Assembly (NCBI RefSeq): GCF_001942625.1
Contig: NZ_MLCL01000001.1
Coordinates: 124,001 to 188,000, forward strand
DNA length: 64,000 nt
DNA from: Mycobacterium syngnathidarum
GTDB taxonomy: Bacteria; Actinomycetota; Actinomycetes; Mycobacteriales; Mycobacteriaceae
Direction: 5' to 3'
Under the pieces are notes generated by a model that was not told the DNA's origin, searched no databases, and saw only the letters and a program-made list of their open reading frames with translations. Both the position numbers and the translations under genes were made by a program. Shown here piece after piece: positions 17,945-28,171 of the stretch. Position 1 is the first letter of the stretch. The number at the start of each line of letters is the position of its first letter.

Positions 17945-19093
17945 TCACTCATGTGGATGGGCTTTCTTCCCATGGCCCTTGCCGTTTCCCTTGCCGTTGC
18001 CGTTCCCTTTGCCGGGGCCCTCGGCCCATTCGTCCTCGGGCACGGTCGGCGGTGAGAAGGTCGGGACACTGGTGGCCGGCGCCGTGGGCTCGACCGAGGT
18101 GATCACCGGGGTGACGGGGGTGTGCTGCGGCGGCGGATCGGAGATCAACAGCAATGCGGCCAAGACGACACCGGCCAGCAGGCCTCCGGTCAGCAGTGCC
18201 ATCCGGGCGCGGGACCGCCGGGGCTCTGGTGGCGGGGGCAGCATCAGGGTCGCCGGTCGTGTCGGCGGCGGTGGCGGCACGGCCGGCACTGGCTGCGCCG
18301 CCTGCAACGCGGCCCGTATCTGGGCGGCGGTGGCGAAGCGGTACGCCGGGTCCCGCGCCATCGCGCGTTCGATCACGTGGATCAGCACCGGATCGACATC
18401 GGGTCGCAGCACGCTGATCGGTGTCAGCGGTTCGTCGAGTACTGCCCGCATGGTGGCCACCGGGTTGTCGCGCTCGAAGGGAAGCCGCCTGGTCAGTGCC
18501 TCGTATCCCAGGACACCGAGGGCGTACAGATCGTCTGACGGCGACGCCGGCCGGCCGGTGATCCGTTGTGGGCTCAGATAATTCGCGGTGCCGAAGACCA
18601 TCCCGACGCGAGTGTGGGCGGCGCCGTCGGTCTTGGCGATGCCGAAGTCGGCGAGTTTGGCGGCGCCGGACGTGGTGATCAGGACATTGCCGGGCTTGAT
18701 GTCGCGGTGCAGGATGCCTGCGCCGTGCGCGGCCGACAATGCACTGAGCAGGTCGTTCAGCACCCAGCGCACGCGCTCGGCCGAGAGCGGTCCGGCAGCG
18801 ATCTCCTCGGCGAGGGTGGGGCCGGGCAGTCGCTCCATGACGATGTAGGGCGTGCCGCGGTCTTCGCCGCTGTCGTGGATCGCGACGATGTTCGGGTGGT
18901 TCAGTGACGCGGCGGCCCGCGCCTCGTTCTCGAAGCGCCGACGGGTCACCTCGTCGGCGGCCAGCGCCGGATTGAGCAACTTGACCGCGACCGGACGCGA
19001 CAGCCGGGTGTCCCAGCCATCGTGCACCTCGGCCATGCCGCCGCGGCCGAGCACGCCGCGTAGCTCGTAGCGGCCGCCGAGCGCCGCCGTCAT
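17945..19093 (-). CDS. Transmembrane Ser/Thr protein kinase (Pkn family)
   Basis: Hanks-type kinase of 382 aa: Gly loop GRGGMAEV, ATP Lys38 in VAVKLL, catalytic HRDIKPGN (Asp131), DFGIAK (Asp149), and activation segment ending FGTANYLSPQ. A Pro-rich juxtamembrane stretch leads to one membrane helix near residues 295-315. The short outer part is Pro/Thr-rich and ends in a Gly-Lys-Asn repeat (GKGNGNGKGNGKGHGKK) with terminal His residues; no PASTA or sensor domain is present. It is not in this place in M. tuberculosis as I recall, so it may be lineage-specific. GGAGAGG precedes the ATG. The ligand and substrates are unknown. Confidence 0.9.
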   Translation of the reverse strand: MTAALGGRYELRGVLGRGGMAEVHDGWDTRLSRPVAVKLLNPALAADEVTRRRFENEARAAASLNHPNIVAIHDSGEDRGTPYIVMERLPGPTLAEEIAAGPLSAERVRWVLNDLLSALSAAHGAGILHRDIKPGNVLITTSGAAKLADFGIAKTDGAAHTRVGMVFGTANYLSPQRITGRPASPSDDLYALGVLGYEALTRRLPFERDNPVATMRAVLDEPLTPISVLRPDVDPVLIHVIERAMARDPAYRFATAAQIRAALQAAQPVPAVPPPPPTRPATLMLPPPPEPRRSRARMALLTGGLLAGVVLAALLLISDPPPQHTPVTPVITSVEPTAPATSVPTFSPPTVPEDEWAEGPGKGNGNGKGNGKGHGKKAHPHE

Positions 19094-19161
19094 AGGTCCC
19101 CTCTCCGGAATGGGCTTGCAACCTAGTATCCCGCAGTGCCGTGCTGAGGCATGCTGTCACC

Positions 19162-19656
19162 ATGCCCCGGTTCACGTTGGAAACCGCCGACGCCGATTTC
19201 TTCACGACTGCCCCGCACATCTTCACCTATCACAAGCGCTTCGCCGCACCGCCGGAGAAGGTGTGGGAGTCGCTGGTATCCGACGAGTCCCTGGCCGCGT
19301 GGGGTCCGTCGGTCACCAAGGTGAACTGGGTGACCCCGAGGCCGTTCGGCGTCGGCAGCTCCCGTGAGGTGACGCTGGCGCCCGGCCTGGTCCGGGTGCA
19401 TGAGACCTTTTTCCGCTGGGAGGAGGGCCGTCGTTATTCGTTCGCCGTTGATCACGCGAACATTCCGTCGCTGCGCCGGTTCGCCGAGGACTACCTGGTG
19501 GAGCCCGCCGGTGACGGGCAGACGCAGTTCACCTGGATCGTGGCGATCGAGCCGAAGCCGCTGTTCGCGATCCCGTTCAAGGGCCTGGCGCCGGTGGTCA
19601 GGGCAGCGTTCGGGCGGCTCGCATCCGACGGCCAACGCTATTTTGCCCGAGTGTGA
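19162..19656 (+). CDS. SRPBCC (START-like) lipid/hydrophobic-ligand-binding protein
   Basis: Protein of 164 aa with the SRPBCC pattern: YHKRFAAPPEKVWESLVSDESLAAWGP at the start (substrate-pocket helix), an alternating strand region with RVHETFFRWEEGRRYSF and a long C-terminal helix. Such mycobacterial proteins are often called polyketide cyclase/dehydrase family, but no catalytic activity is implied. ATG 19162 gives the best fold start; the frame is open to 19141. It lies 68 bp from the divergent kinase gene. Confidence 0.75.
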   Translation: MPRFTLETADADFFTTAPHIFTYHKRFAAPPEKVWESLVSDESLAAWGPSVTKVNWVTPRPFGVGSSREVTLAPGLVRVHETFFRWEEGRRYSFAVDHANIPSLRRFAEDYLVEPAGDGQTQFTWIVAIEPKPLFAIPFKGLAPVVRAAFGRLASDGQRYFARV

Positions 19657-19680
19657 TCGAGCTCCCAACCAAGCAGTTGA

Positions 19681-19686
19681 TAGCGT
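19681..19686 (+). promoter_or_regulatory. Candidate -10 box (TAGCGT)
   Basis: TANNNT box exactly 6 nt before the thioesterase ATG; no Shine-Dalgarno is present. Confidence 0.5.
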
Positions 19687-19692
19687 CGGCCG

Positions 19693-20481
19693 ATGGCCGC
19701 GCTGAGCTGGATCGCCGAACTGTTGCAGTACAAACGTGACGGCGATGACTTCTGCATTCGGGAACCGCGCAGAGGCGCGACTGGGCGGCTGTTCGGCGGC
19801 CTGATCGCGGCGCAGTCGCTGGCGGTGGCCGGCGCCACCGTGGACGACGGCAAGCTGCCGCAGTCGCTGCACGCGTACTTCGTCCGGGGCGGCAGCTACG
19901 ACGCCGACGTCGAGTTCCACGTCGACCGCACCCGCGACGGCCGCGCGTTCGCCACCCGCCACGTCACCGCCAGCCAGGACGGCAAGGTCATCCTGGAGAT
20001 GATGGCGTCATTCCATCAGCCCGAGCCCGGCCTGGACTGGTCCCCCGACGCCCCGCCGGTCCTGGAGTTCGACGCCGCCGCCCCCAAGCACGACATCATG
20101 GATTTCGGTGACAAGTTCGACCTGCGCACCATGCCCTCCGATGACTCCGAGTTCGCGATCTCACCGTTCTGGATCCGCACGCAGGCCGAGATCGAGGACG
20201 ACCCGCTGATCCGGGCCTGCACCCTGACGTTCCTGTCCGATCTCGGGCCGGTTCCCTCGGCGCTTCCGCCCACGGTGGCGCTGCGGTCCGATCTCGGTTT
20301 CGCCGCCAGCCTGGACCACTCGATCTGGTTCCACCGGCCGTTCTCACCCCATGGCTGGCACCGCTACGAATTGCAGTCGGCGAACCACAACGATTCCCGC
20401 GGCCTGGCGCGTGGCTCGCTCTACGACGCCGCGGGCACGTTGATCGCCAGCGTCACCCAGGAAGCGCTCTGGCGAATCTAG
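19693..20481 (+). CDS. Acyl-CoA thioesterase II-like (TesB, double hot-dog)
   Basis: Protein of 262 aa resembling TesB thioesterases: RLFGGLIAAQSLAVA in the first hot-dog domain, SLHAYFVRGG (with the family's Asn/Asp-Gln-Thr region partly changed), RDGRAFATRHVTASQDG, and the second domain with SLDHSIWFHRPF and ASVTQEALWR at the C-terminus. It probably hydrolyses medium- or long-chain acyl-CoA in fatty-acid turnover. It stands between the SRPBCC gene and an uncharacterised gene on the same strand and has its own leaderless-type promoter. Confidence 0.85.
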   Translation: MAALSWIAELLQYKRDGDDFCIREPRRGATGRLFGGLIAAQSLAVAGATVDDGKLPQSLHAYFVRGGSYDADVEFHVDRTRDGRAFATRHVTASQDGKVILEMMASFHQPEPGLDWSPDAPPVLEFDAAAPKHDIMDFGDKFDLRTMPSDDSEFAISPFWIRTQAEIEDDPLIRACTLTFLSDLGPVPSALPPTVALRSDLGFAASLDHSIWFHRPFSPHGWHRYELQSANHNDSRGLARGSLYDAAGTLIASVTQEALWRI

Positions 20482-20523
20482 TCCGCCGCGTTTGCAACTC
20501 CGCCATCGCGGGCAGCCGGTGGC

Positions 20524-21186
20524 ATGAGATTCTCCGATATTGCGTCCTTGCCGGTCGAGCTCGGTGCCGCGGTTCGGCACCGGCGCCTGTTCCACCCGAG
20601 TGGCGTGCTGGCGCGAGGCAGTCTCGAGCGCACCGCCCCCGCCGGCTGGGGCCTGCCGCTCTACTCCTGCGACATCGTCGGGAGATTGTCGAAAGGAATC
20701 GGGACGCCGGATTCAGTGCCGGACATCGCCGGCCTGGCCTGGCGGATGCCACCGCAACTGTCCGGTACGCCATGGGATGTGCTGTTGGCCTCGACCCTGG
20801 CCGGGAACCGGTTTGTGTTGTGGCCGGCCAATTCCTGGACAGGGATCACGTTCTCGAGCGTGATGCCACTGCGATTCGAGGGCCAATTGTGGTGGCTGCG
20901 GGCCCGCCTCACCACCGAGTTCGACGGCGCCGGGCTTTCGCTGGACAGTGTGAACCGGCAACTGGAGCGTGGCGGGCTGCAGTTCGACATCGAACAGTCC
21001 CCCGCCACCGGCGAATTCGAACCTCTGGCTCGACTGTCGCTTCGCCAGAGGCTGCCGCACGGTCGCGACGTGTCCTTCGACCCCGCGCTGCACGAGGCTG
21101 ACGGGGTACAGCTGGCACCTCATTGGCTGGCCGACGTCCGCCGCGCCGCCTATCACAGCAGCCGCGTCGGGCGCGATGCCGAGTGA
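20524..21186 (+). CDS. Conserved uncharacterised 220-aa protein
   Basis: ATG 20524, no signal peptide or membrane helix. The N-terminal part has AVRHRRLFHPSGVLARGSLERTAP, loosely like the HARG region of heme-catalase-fold proteins, but no heme-ligand Tyr motif can be identified. The C-terminal half holds RLSLRQRLPHGRDVSFDP. I do not assign a function. It follows the thioesterase by 42 bp on the same strand and converges with a 48-aa gene. Confidence 0.6.
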   Translation: MRFSDIASLPVELGAAVRHRRLFHPSGVLARGSLERTAPAGWGLPLYSCDIVGRLSKGIGTPDSVPDIAGLAWRMPPQLSGTPWDVLLASTLAGNRFVLWPANSWTGITFSSVMPLRFEGQLWWLRARLTTEFDGAGLSLDSVNRQLERGGLQFDIEQSPATGEFEPLARLSLRQRLPHGRDVSFDPALHEADGVQLAPHWLADVRRAAYHSSRVGRDAE

Positions 21187-21205
21187 CCCGGCCGGTGTGT
21201 AGCGC

Positions 21206-21352
21206 TCAATCGGGCGGTTCCTGGGTGGTGCTCTCGGTGGCGTCGACGTCCGGGGTGTCTTCCGGCACGTTCTTGACCCGATCATGCTTGTCGGTGCCGT
21301 CACCGCTGTTCTTGCGGTGCTCTTCGTCGTAGATCCCCTTACCGGTTGGCAT
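21206..21352 (-). CDS. 48-aa hydrophilic protein
   Basis: Short frame translated by hand: MPTGKGIYDEEHRKNSGDG at the start, then an acidic, disordered-looking tail ending TTQEPPD. It has no hydrophobic segment. The composition is protein-like (Glu, Asp, Lys, Thr) rather than a GC-driven shadow, and it fills the gap between convergent neighbours. It lies 47 bp downstream of the YqeY gene on the same strand. The ribosome site is weak. Confidence 0.6.
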   Translation of the reverse strand: MPTGKGIYDEEHRKNSGDGTDKHDRVKNVPEDTPDVDATESTTQEPPD

Positions 21353-21399
21353 ACGCCTGAGATACCCGCCGCCGACCGCCTCAAACTCCCCGGAGTCCG

Positions 21400-21864
21400 T
21401 CAGAGGCGCGCTTTTACCGCGGCCGACAACCGCGCGCCGTCGGCCTTGCCCGCCGCAATGGCCGTGGCGGCCTTCATCACCTGGCCCATCTGACGCATGC
21501 CCGGGCGCTCCCCGAGCTGTTCGGCGACCTGTGCGATGGCAGTGTCGGCGACATCGGCGAGTTCGGCGTCGGTCAGCGGGGTGGGCAGGTACTCGTCGAT
21601 GACACGGGCTTCCGCGTGCTCGTTGGCCGCAAGCTCGCCTCGACCGTTCTGGGTGTAGATCTCGGCCGCGTCGCCGCGCTTCTTCGATTCGCGAGCCAGT
21701 ACCGCGATCACCTCGGCGTCGGACAGCTCTCGGGCCTGCTTACCCGAGACCTCCTCGGCCTGGATCGCGGCCAACAGCATCCGCAGCGTCGCGGTACGCA
21801 ACTTGTCCTGCGACTTCATCGCGCCGGTCAGATCCGCGCGCAGCTTGTCCTTGAGCTCGGCCAT
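21400..21864 (-). CDS. GatB/YqeY domain protein
   Basis: YqeY-family protein of 154 aa homologous to Rv3688c. It has an N-terminal helical half (KDKLRADLTGAMKSQDKLRTATLRMLLAAIQ) and a C-terminal three-helix half with the GMRQMGQVMKAA motif shared with the tail domain of GatB. The family is proposed to bind tRNA or assist amidotransferases; the exact role is unknown. The ATG is at 21864. Confidence 0.88.
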   Translation of the reverse strand: MAELKDKLRADLTGAMKSQDKLRTATLRMLLAAIQAEEVSGKQARELSDAEVIAVLARESKKRGDAAEIYTQNGRGELAANEHAEARVIDEYLPTPLTDAELADVADTAIAQVAEQLGERPGMRQMGQVMKAATAIAAGKADGARLSAAVKARL

Positions 21865-21884
21865 AGCGTCAACCTACGCCGTGA

Positions 21885-22556
21885 TCAGCCCTCGCCCGCC
21901 ACGAATTTCGCGTCGACCGACATCGCGACCTCGATATCGGCGGGTGCGAAGTCGAGTTCGGGGGCGCCGCCGCCCCGGGTTGCCATCGCATGCAGGGCCC
22001 GCGGGGACGACGCATCCTCGGGTGGGCGGGCCAGCATGCCGGCATCGCCGATCGCCACCGGCCGGACCTGTCCGAGGCCCAGTGCATCGGAGTAGCGCTG
22101 GGCGCGGATCACGGCGTCGGCCACGGCCGCCGTGTGGACCTCGACGACGAGTTCGTCTCGGTGTTTGGCCGTGAGTGCCCACTCGATCCGTGACAACGAA
22201 AACCCACCGGTCTCGGTGACATGGCCGCCGACCCACTGCGACAGCGCGGTGAAATCGCTGAATCTGACCTCGATGTCGACGCTGGCGTGGTGCACCAGCG
22301 GCAGCTGCTTGCCCTCGTTGTTCCAGGGCCGGTTGGCCCAGGTGCGCACCTGGCCGGTCGACCATCTGGTGACCGGGCCGGCGTCGGGGTCGTGCAGCGG
22401 GGTGATCGAGGATTTCACCGTGTCCAGGTCGCGGACCACCCGCTCGTACACCGGCTCGATGGCCGGCCCTTCGTAGCCGAGGGTGGCGTGGACCGTGGCA
22501 CGCTCGGGGGGCCGGTAGGCGGAGAACGATCCACGCACGATGATCTCGGTCGGCAT
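21885..22556 (-). CDS. SIMPL-domain (DUF541) protein
   Basis: Protein of 223 aa starting MPTEIIVRGSFSAYRPPERATVHATL, the first strand of a SIMPL domain, followed by the YERVVRDLDTVKSSI helix and the VEVHTAAVADAVIRAQRYSDALGL region. Unlike many SIMPL proteins it has no signal peptide, so it appears cytoplasmic. The start at 22556 is chosen over 22625 because the fold begins there. It sits 20 bp before the YqeY gene on the same strand. The function is unknown. Confidence 0.8.
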   Translation of the reverse strand: MPTEIIVRGSFSAYRPPERATVHATLGYEGPAIEPVYERVVRDLDTVKSSITPLHDPDAGPVTRWSTGQVRTWANRPWNNEGKQLPLVHHASVDIEVRFSDFTALSQWVGGHVTETGGFSLSRIEWALTAKHRDELVVEVHTAAVADAVIRAQRYSDALGLGQVRPVAIGDAGMLARPPEDASSPRALHAMATRGGGAPELDFAPADIEVAMSVDAKFVAGEG

Positions 22557-22597
22557 GTCCTCACCGTAGTTGCTGACCGGCGACGTGGGAGGACAGG

Positions 22598-23593
22598 ATG
22601 GAGCGCATGACGAGCGGTCGGCCACACCTTGCGCACTTTTCGGCAGGGAGCGTCATCCCGCTACGTCCGTTGAGCCTGACCGACATCTTCAACGGCGCGG
22701 TCGCCTATATCCGCACCAACCCAAAGGCCACGCTGGGGCTGGCGACCGTGGTCGTGCTCGCTTCGCAGATCGTCACGCTCGCATTGCAAGTCGGGCCACT
22801 GTCGGCGCTCGGCGAATTCGACTCCACGTTGCAGGGTGAGTCCCCGTCGGCCGGAAGCATCGCGGTGTTCGCCGCCGCTGCGTTCAGCGGCATCGTGGTG
22901 ACGACGCTGGCCTCATTGCTGCTCAGCGGCATGCTCACGGTGGTGATCGGCCGTTCGGTGTTCGGTGCGAGCATCACCGTGGGTGAGGCCTGGCGCCGGC
23001 TGCGCGGCCGGTTACCCACACTGATCGGGCTGACCGCGTTGCAGGCCCTGGCGTTGGGCGTCGTCATCACCGGCGTCGTCATCGCGATCGCCGGGGCGGG
23101 CACCCTCGTCGGTGGCCTCGCCGCGTTCGCGGTGGGCGCGGTGTCGCTGCCACTGGCGTTGCTCGGCGTGCTCTATGTGTCGACGGTTCTGCTGTTCGCC
23201 CCAGCGGTGATCGTGTTGGAGCATCTCGGTATCGTCGCGGCGATCAAGCGCTCGTTCACGTTGGTGAACAAGGATTTCTGGCGAGTGTTCGGCATCTGGG
23301 TGCTGGCCACGATCGTGGCCGCGGTGATCGGGTGGGGAGTCGGCGCGCCGTTCAACGTGGCGGGGCAGATCGTCACGATGGTCGCCGATGGCCCAACGCT
23401 GCCGGCCCTGATCCTGAGTGCCGTCGGCGCCGCGATCGGTCAGATCGTCACCGCACCGTTCAGCGCGGGCGTGGTGGTGCTGCTGTACACCGACCGCCGG
23501 TTCCGGGCCGAGGCGTTCGATCTGATGCTGCAGACGGGCGCGGATGCACCGGTCGAGACCGCCGATCAACTGTGGCTACCGCGGTACATCTGA
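22598..23593 (+). CDS. Polytopic membrane protein (Rv3689-like)
   Basis: Protein of 331 aa with about six hydrophobic helices after a soluble N-terminus containing RPLSLTDIFNGAVAYIRTNPKATLG, a motif of the membrane family annotated as glycerophosphoryl diester phosphodiesterase membrane domain or DUF7544/7847-type proteins. A conserved IKRSFTLVNKDFWRVFGIWVL segment precedes the last helices. GGGAGG lies 5 nt before ATG 22598. It begins a compact rightward operon: this gene, DUF4129, DUF4350, MoxR and DUF58. Confidence 0.82.
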   Translation: MERMTSGRPHLAHFSAGSVIPLRPLSLTDIFNGAVAYIRTNPKATLGLATVVVLASQIVTLALQVGPLSALGEFDSTLQGESPSAGSIAVFAAAAFSGIVVTTLASLLLSGMLTVVIGRSVFGASITVGEAWRRLRGRLPTLIGLTALQALALGVVITGVVIAIAGAGTLVGGLAAFAVGAVSLPLALLGVLYVSTVLLFAPAVIVLEHLGIVAAIKRSFTLVNKDFWRVFGIWVLATIVAAVIGWGVGAPFNVAGQIVTMVADGPTLPALILSAVGAAIGQIVTAPFSAGVVVLLYTDRRFRAEAFDLMLQTGADAPVETADQLWLPRYI

Positions 23594-23594
23594 G

Positions 23595-24182
23595 GTGACG
23601 AGCATCGACATCGACCGTGACGCCGCGCACGACGCCGCGCAGAACGAATTGGCCAAGCCGATCTACCCTCGGGCTTCACCGACCGATCAGATCGGTGAGT
23701 GGCTCAACGACTTGCTGTACCGGATCACGGCCGCCGGCTCCACGATTCCCGGTGGCTGGTTCACCATCTCAGTATTGGTGATCCTGGCCGTGGTGGCCGT
23801 GGTGGCCGCGGTGCGGATCGCTCGGCGCACGATGCATACCTCCCGCACCGCGGATCCCGCATTGTTCGGCGACCAGGAACTCAGCGCTGCACAGCATCGT
23901 GCGATCGCTGAACGACATGCCGCACAAGGTGATTGGTCCGCCGCGATTCGGCACCGGGTCCGTGCGCTGGCCCGCCACCTTGAGGAGACCGGAGTACTCA
24001 ACGCGGTTCCGGGTCGCACCGCCACCGAACTCGCCCGCGACGCCGCGACCGCGCTACCTGCTCTGTCGTCCGAACTGCACAGCGCGGCAACCACTTTCAA
24101 CGACGTCACGTACGGTGAGCAGCCGGGAACCGAATCGGCCTATCGGGCGATCGCGACCCTTGACGAGGTCGTACCCGCATGA
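23595..24182 (+). CDS. DUF4129 membrane protein
   Basis: Protein of 195 aa beginning at GTG one base after the preceding stop. One membrane helix (FTISVLVILAVVAVVAAVRIA) is followed by a helical cytoplasmic DUF4129 domain with AEERHAAQGD-like AERHAAQGDWSAAIRHRVRALARHLEE and GRTATELARDA. It matches Rv3690. DUF4129 proteins usually co-occur with MoxR ATPases and DUF58 proteins, as here. The stop overlaps the next ATG (ATGA). Confidence 0.85.
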   Translation: MTSIDIDRDAAHDAAQNELAKPIYPRASPTDQIGEWLNDLLYRITAAGSTIPGGWFTISVLVILAVVAVVAAVRIARRTMHTSRTADPALFGDQELSAAQHRAIAERHAAQGDWSAAIRHRVRALARHLEETGVLNAVPGRTATELARDAATALPALSSELHSAATTFNDVTYGEQPGTESAYRAIATLDEVVPA

Positions 24183-25314
24183 GGGGGCACTTCCGCACCG
24201 TGCGCTGGGTGCTGCTGGCCTTGGCCGTGGTCGTCGCGGTGGCCGTTGCGACGGTGTACCTGACCGCACCGCGCCCGGGCGGGGCGATGGATCCCGAGTC
24301 CACCTCACCGGAGGGGACGCACGCGTTGGTCAGCCTGTTGCGCGACCAGGGTGTCGACGTGATCGTCGCCGACGACGTCGACGAGGTGCAGCGTGCCGCC
24401 CGGCCCGACACCCTGCTGGTGGTGGTGCAGACGATGTTTTTGGCCAGCGACAAGACCGTCAGCAGGTTGACTCATCTGCCCGGTGACCTGCTGCTCGTGG
24501 CGCCCATCGGACTCACTCGGGAGAAACTGGCCCCGCGACTGCGGGCAGGCACGCCATCGCAATTCGGCGGCGGCGAGCCGGATTGTGAACTGCCCGAGGC
24601 AAACCGGGCCGGCAGGACGCAGCTGGGCACCACCGATACCTACGAAGCGGCCGGCGATACCCCGGTGACCCTCTGCTACGGCGGCGCGCTGGCCCGCTAC
24701 CACGATGGGTCCCGGACCGTCACGGTGGTCGGCACGGGTGATTTCATGACGAACTCGCGCCTGCTCAAAGAGGGCAATGCCGCTCTGGCGATGAATCTGG
24801 CCGGCGCCGCGCCGCGGGTGGTCTGGTACGCACCCCAGCATTTCGAGTCCAGCTCAAGCAGTGACGGCACGCTGTCGGATCTGGTTCCGCCGCAGGTCAG
24901 GTGGATCGTCCTGCAGCTGTGTCTGGTGGTGGCGTTGCTGGCGGTGGCGCAGTCCCGGCGCCTCGGTCCGCTGGTCGCCGAATCCCTGCCGGTCGTGGTC
25001 CGCGCCTCGGAGACTGTCGAGGGCCGTGGGCGGCTGTACCGCTCACGGCGGGCACGTGGCCGGGCCGCCGACGCGCTGCGCACCGCGACGCTGGGCCGAC
25101 TGCTGCCGAGGCTCGGCTTGAACACGGCGGCGCCGCCGCACGCCGTCGCAGCTGCCGTCGCCGCGCGCTGCGGCACGCCCGCCGGCTCAGCCGGCTCCGG
25201 TACGTCTGCCGGCTCGGCCGGCCACATCCTGTTCGGCCCGCCACCGGCGACCGATGCCGAACTCGTCCATCTCGCAAACCAACTCGACGACATCGAAAGG
25301 CAGGTCGCCCACTC

Positions 25315-25318
<4 letters not shown>
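24179..25318 (+). CDS. DUF4350 membrane protein
   Basis: Protein of 379 aa with an N-terminal helix (WVLLALAVVVAVAVATVYL), an extracytoplasmic Rossmann-like DUF4350 region (GTHALVSLLRDQGVDVIVADDVDEV), a second helix near residues 240-260 and a C-terminal cytoplasmic part that includes RLGPLVAESLPVVVRASET. A repeated GSAGSGTSAGSAG linker lies near the end. It matches Rv3691 and is coupled at both ends (ATGA and GTGA overlaps). Confidence 0.85.
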
Positions 25319-26273
<955 letters not shown>

Positions 26274-26274
<1 letters not shown>

Positions 26275-27596
26275 TGGTTCTCACCGGCCGCGCTGGTCTG
26301 GTGGCACTGATCTGTGTGCTGCCGATCGGGTTGGCCCCCTGGCCGGCAACGGCTTTCGCGGCGCTGGCGGCACTGTTGGCCGCAGCCGTGGCTGCCGATG
26401 TGGCGCTGGCCGGCCGGATCGGGGGATTGCAGCTGGCCCGTGGCGGTGATTCGACCGCACGCCTGGGGCAGACCGTCGATGCCGTGCTCACCGTGCACAA
26501 CACCGGACGGCGGACACTGCGCGGCGCGATTCGCGACGGCTGGCCGCCCAGCGCGACGGCGCAGCCCCGCGCGCATCAGGTGGACATCGGTGCCGGGCAG
26601 CAGCTTTCCCTGTCCACCCGGCTGCGCCCGGCCCGCCGCGGCGACCAACGCAGCGAGCTGGTCACGGTGCGTTCGGTCGGCCCGCTGGGCCTGGCCGGCC
26701 GTCAACGTTCGCAGCCGCTGCCCGCGCAGATACGTATCCTGCCGCCGTTCCTGTCGCGTAAGCATCTGCCGTCGCGGCTGGCCAGGCTGCGGCAGCTGGA
26801 CGGGGCGATCCCGGTGCTGATCCGTGGCCAGGGCACTGAATTCGATTCGCTGCGTGAGTATGTCGTCGGCGACGACGTCCGATCGATTGACTGGAGGGCT
26901 ACCGCGCGGCGTGCCGACGTGGTGGTACGCACCTGGCGCCCGGAACGCGACCGGCGCGTGGTGATCGTGCTCGACACCGGCCGTACCTCGGCCGGCCGGG
27001 TCGGGGTGGACCCGACGGCACTGGATCCGGGCGGGTGGCCGCGACTGGACTGGTCGATGGACGCGGCGCTGCTGTTGGCGGCGCTGGCCTCGCGGGCGGG
27101 GGACCATGTCGATTTCCTGGCCATCGACCGGGCGGCCCGCGCCGGGGTCTGGGGCGCGTCACGCACCGAGCTGCTGGCCTCGCTCGTCGCGGCGATGGCA
27201 CCGTTGCAGCCGGCGCTGGTGGAATCCGATGCCACCGCGATGGTTTCGACGTTGTTGCGACGGGTGCGGGGCCGGGCGCTGGTGGTGCTGCTGACCGATC
27301 TCAATGCCTCGGCTCTCGATGAGGGGTTGATGACGGTGCTGCCACAACTGTCGGCGCGTCATCAGGTGCTGCTGGCCGCGGTCGCCGATCCGCGGGTGGA
27401 TCAGTTGGCGGCCGGCCGTTCCGACGCCGCGCAGGTGTATGACGCCGCCGCTGCCGAGCGGGCCCGCAATGACCGCAGGGCGATCGCGTCGCGGCTTCGC
27501 GGACACGGCGTCGACGTGGTCGATGCCCGTCCCGAGGATCTGGCGCCGGCCCTGGCCGACCACTATCTGGCGATGAAAGCGGCCGGCAAGCTCTAG
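26274..27596 (+). CDS. DUF58 protein (MoxR partner)
   Basis: Protein of 440 aa. Two membrane helices lie at the N-terminus (residues ~5-45), followed by a beta-rich segment, the DUF58 signature GTEFDSLREYVVGDDVRSIDW, and a vWA-like domain with VVIVLDTGRTS (MIDAS-type start) and LVVLLTDLNAS. It matches Rv3693. The ATG overlaps the moxR stop by one base. The conserved trio of MoxR, DUF58 and DUF4129/4350 probably forms a membrane-linked chaperone module. Confidence 0.88.
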
Positions 27597-27627
27597 GCTT
27601 GCCGGGACGCCCTCATCGCTCGATTTC

Positions 27628-28140
27628 TCACCGTCCGGCGCGTACCGCACGCCGGGATATCGCCTCCATGGTATCTGCCAGGGTGAAGATCGAAACTCCC
27701 AGCAGCACAATGTCCTTGATCAGAAACTGCCCGGTCATGGACAACAGCGGGAAGCCTCCGGCCGACCCTTCGCCCACGCCCGGCGTGGTGAGTACGAACG
27801 ACAACGTAGTCACGAAGAGCACAATCGCCAGCGCGCTCCCCAGCAGGGAAATCCTCGGATACCACGGTTTGACGATCAGCAGGATGGCGGTGGCAATCTC
27901 CACGACACCGAGGATGGATGAGAATGTCTGAACACTGAACACGTTGTAGAGCCAACCCATGAAGGGACTGTTGGCGACCAGCGGTTGGATGTTGAGTGCT
28001 TCGTACGAACAGAATTTGAAGATTCCGATCCAGCCGATGACGATGGCCAGTCCGTAGCGGGCGACGATGTGTGCGGTCGCCCTGACGATCGGGACGTTGT
28101 TCTGGCACAAGGTGGTCAAGGCGTCGGTTTTGGCGGTCAT
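27628..28140 (-). CDS. DUF417 membrane protein (RclC/YkgB-like)
   Basis: Protein of 170 aa with four hydrophobic helices and the DUF417 features RYGLAIVIGWIGIFKFCSYEA near the N-terminus and SFVLTTPGVGEGSAGGFPLLS between helices 3 and 4. The Escherichia coli relative RclC belongs to a reactive-chlorine resistance operon. It is the last gene of a leftward cassette of AhpD-like, nitroreductase and DUF417, 31 bp after the nitroreductase. Antioxidant or electrophile defence is inferred from this context. Confidence 0.85.
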   Translation of the reverse strand: MTAKTDALTTLCQNNVPIVRATAHIVARYGLAIVIGWIGIFKFCSYEALNIQPLVANSPFMGWLYNVFSVQTFSSILGVVEIATAILLIVKPWYPRISLLGSALAIVLFVTTLSFVLTTPGVGEGSAGGFPLLSMTGQFLIKDIVLLGVSIFTLADTMEAISRRAVRAGR

Positions 28141-28171
28141 TTCAGATTCCTTTCGGGGGAAGGGGTATGGC

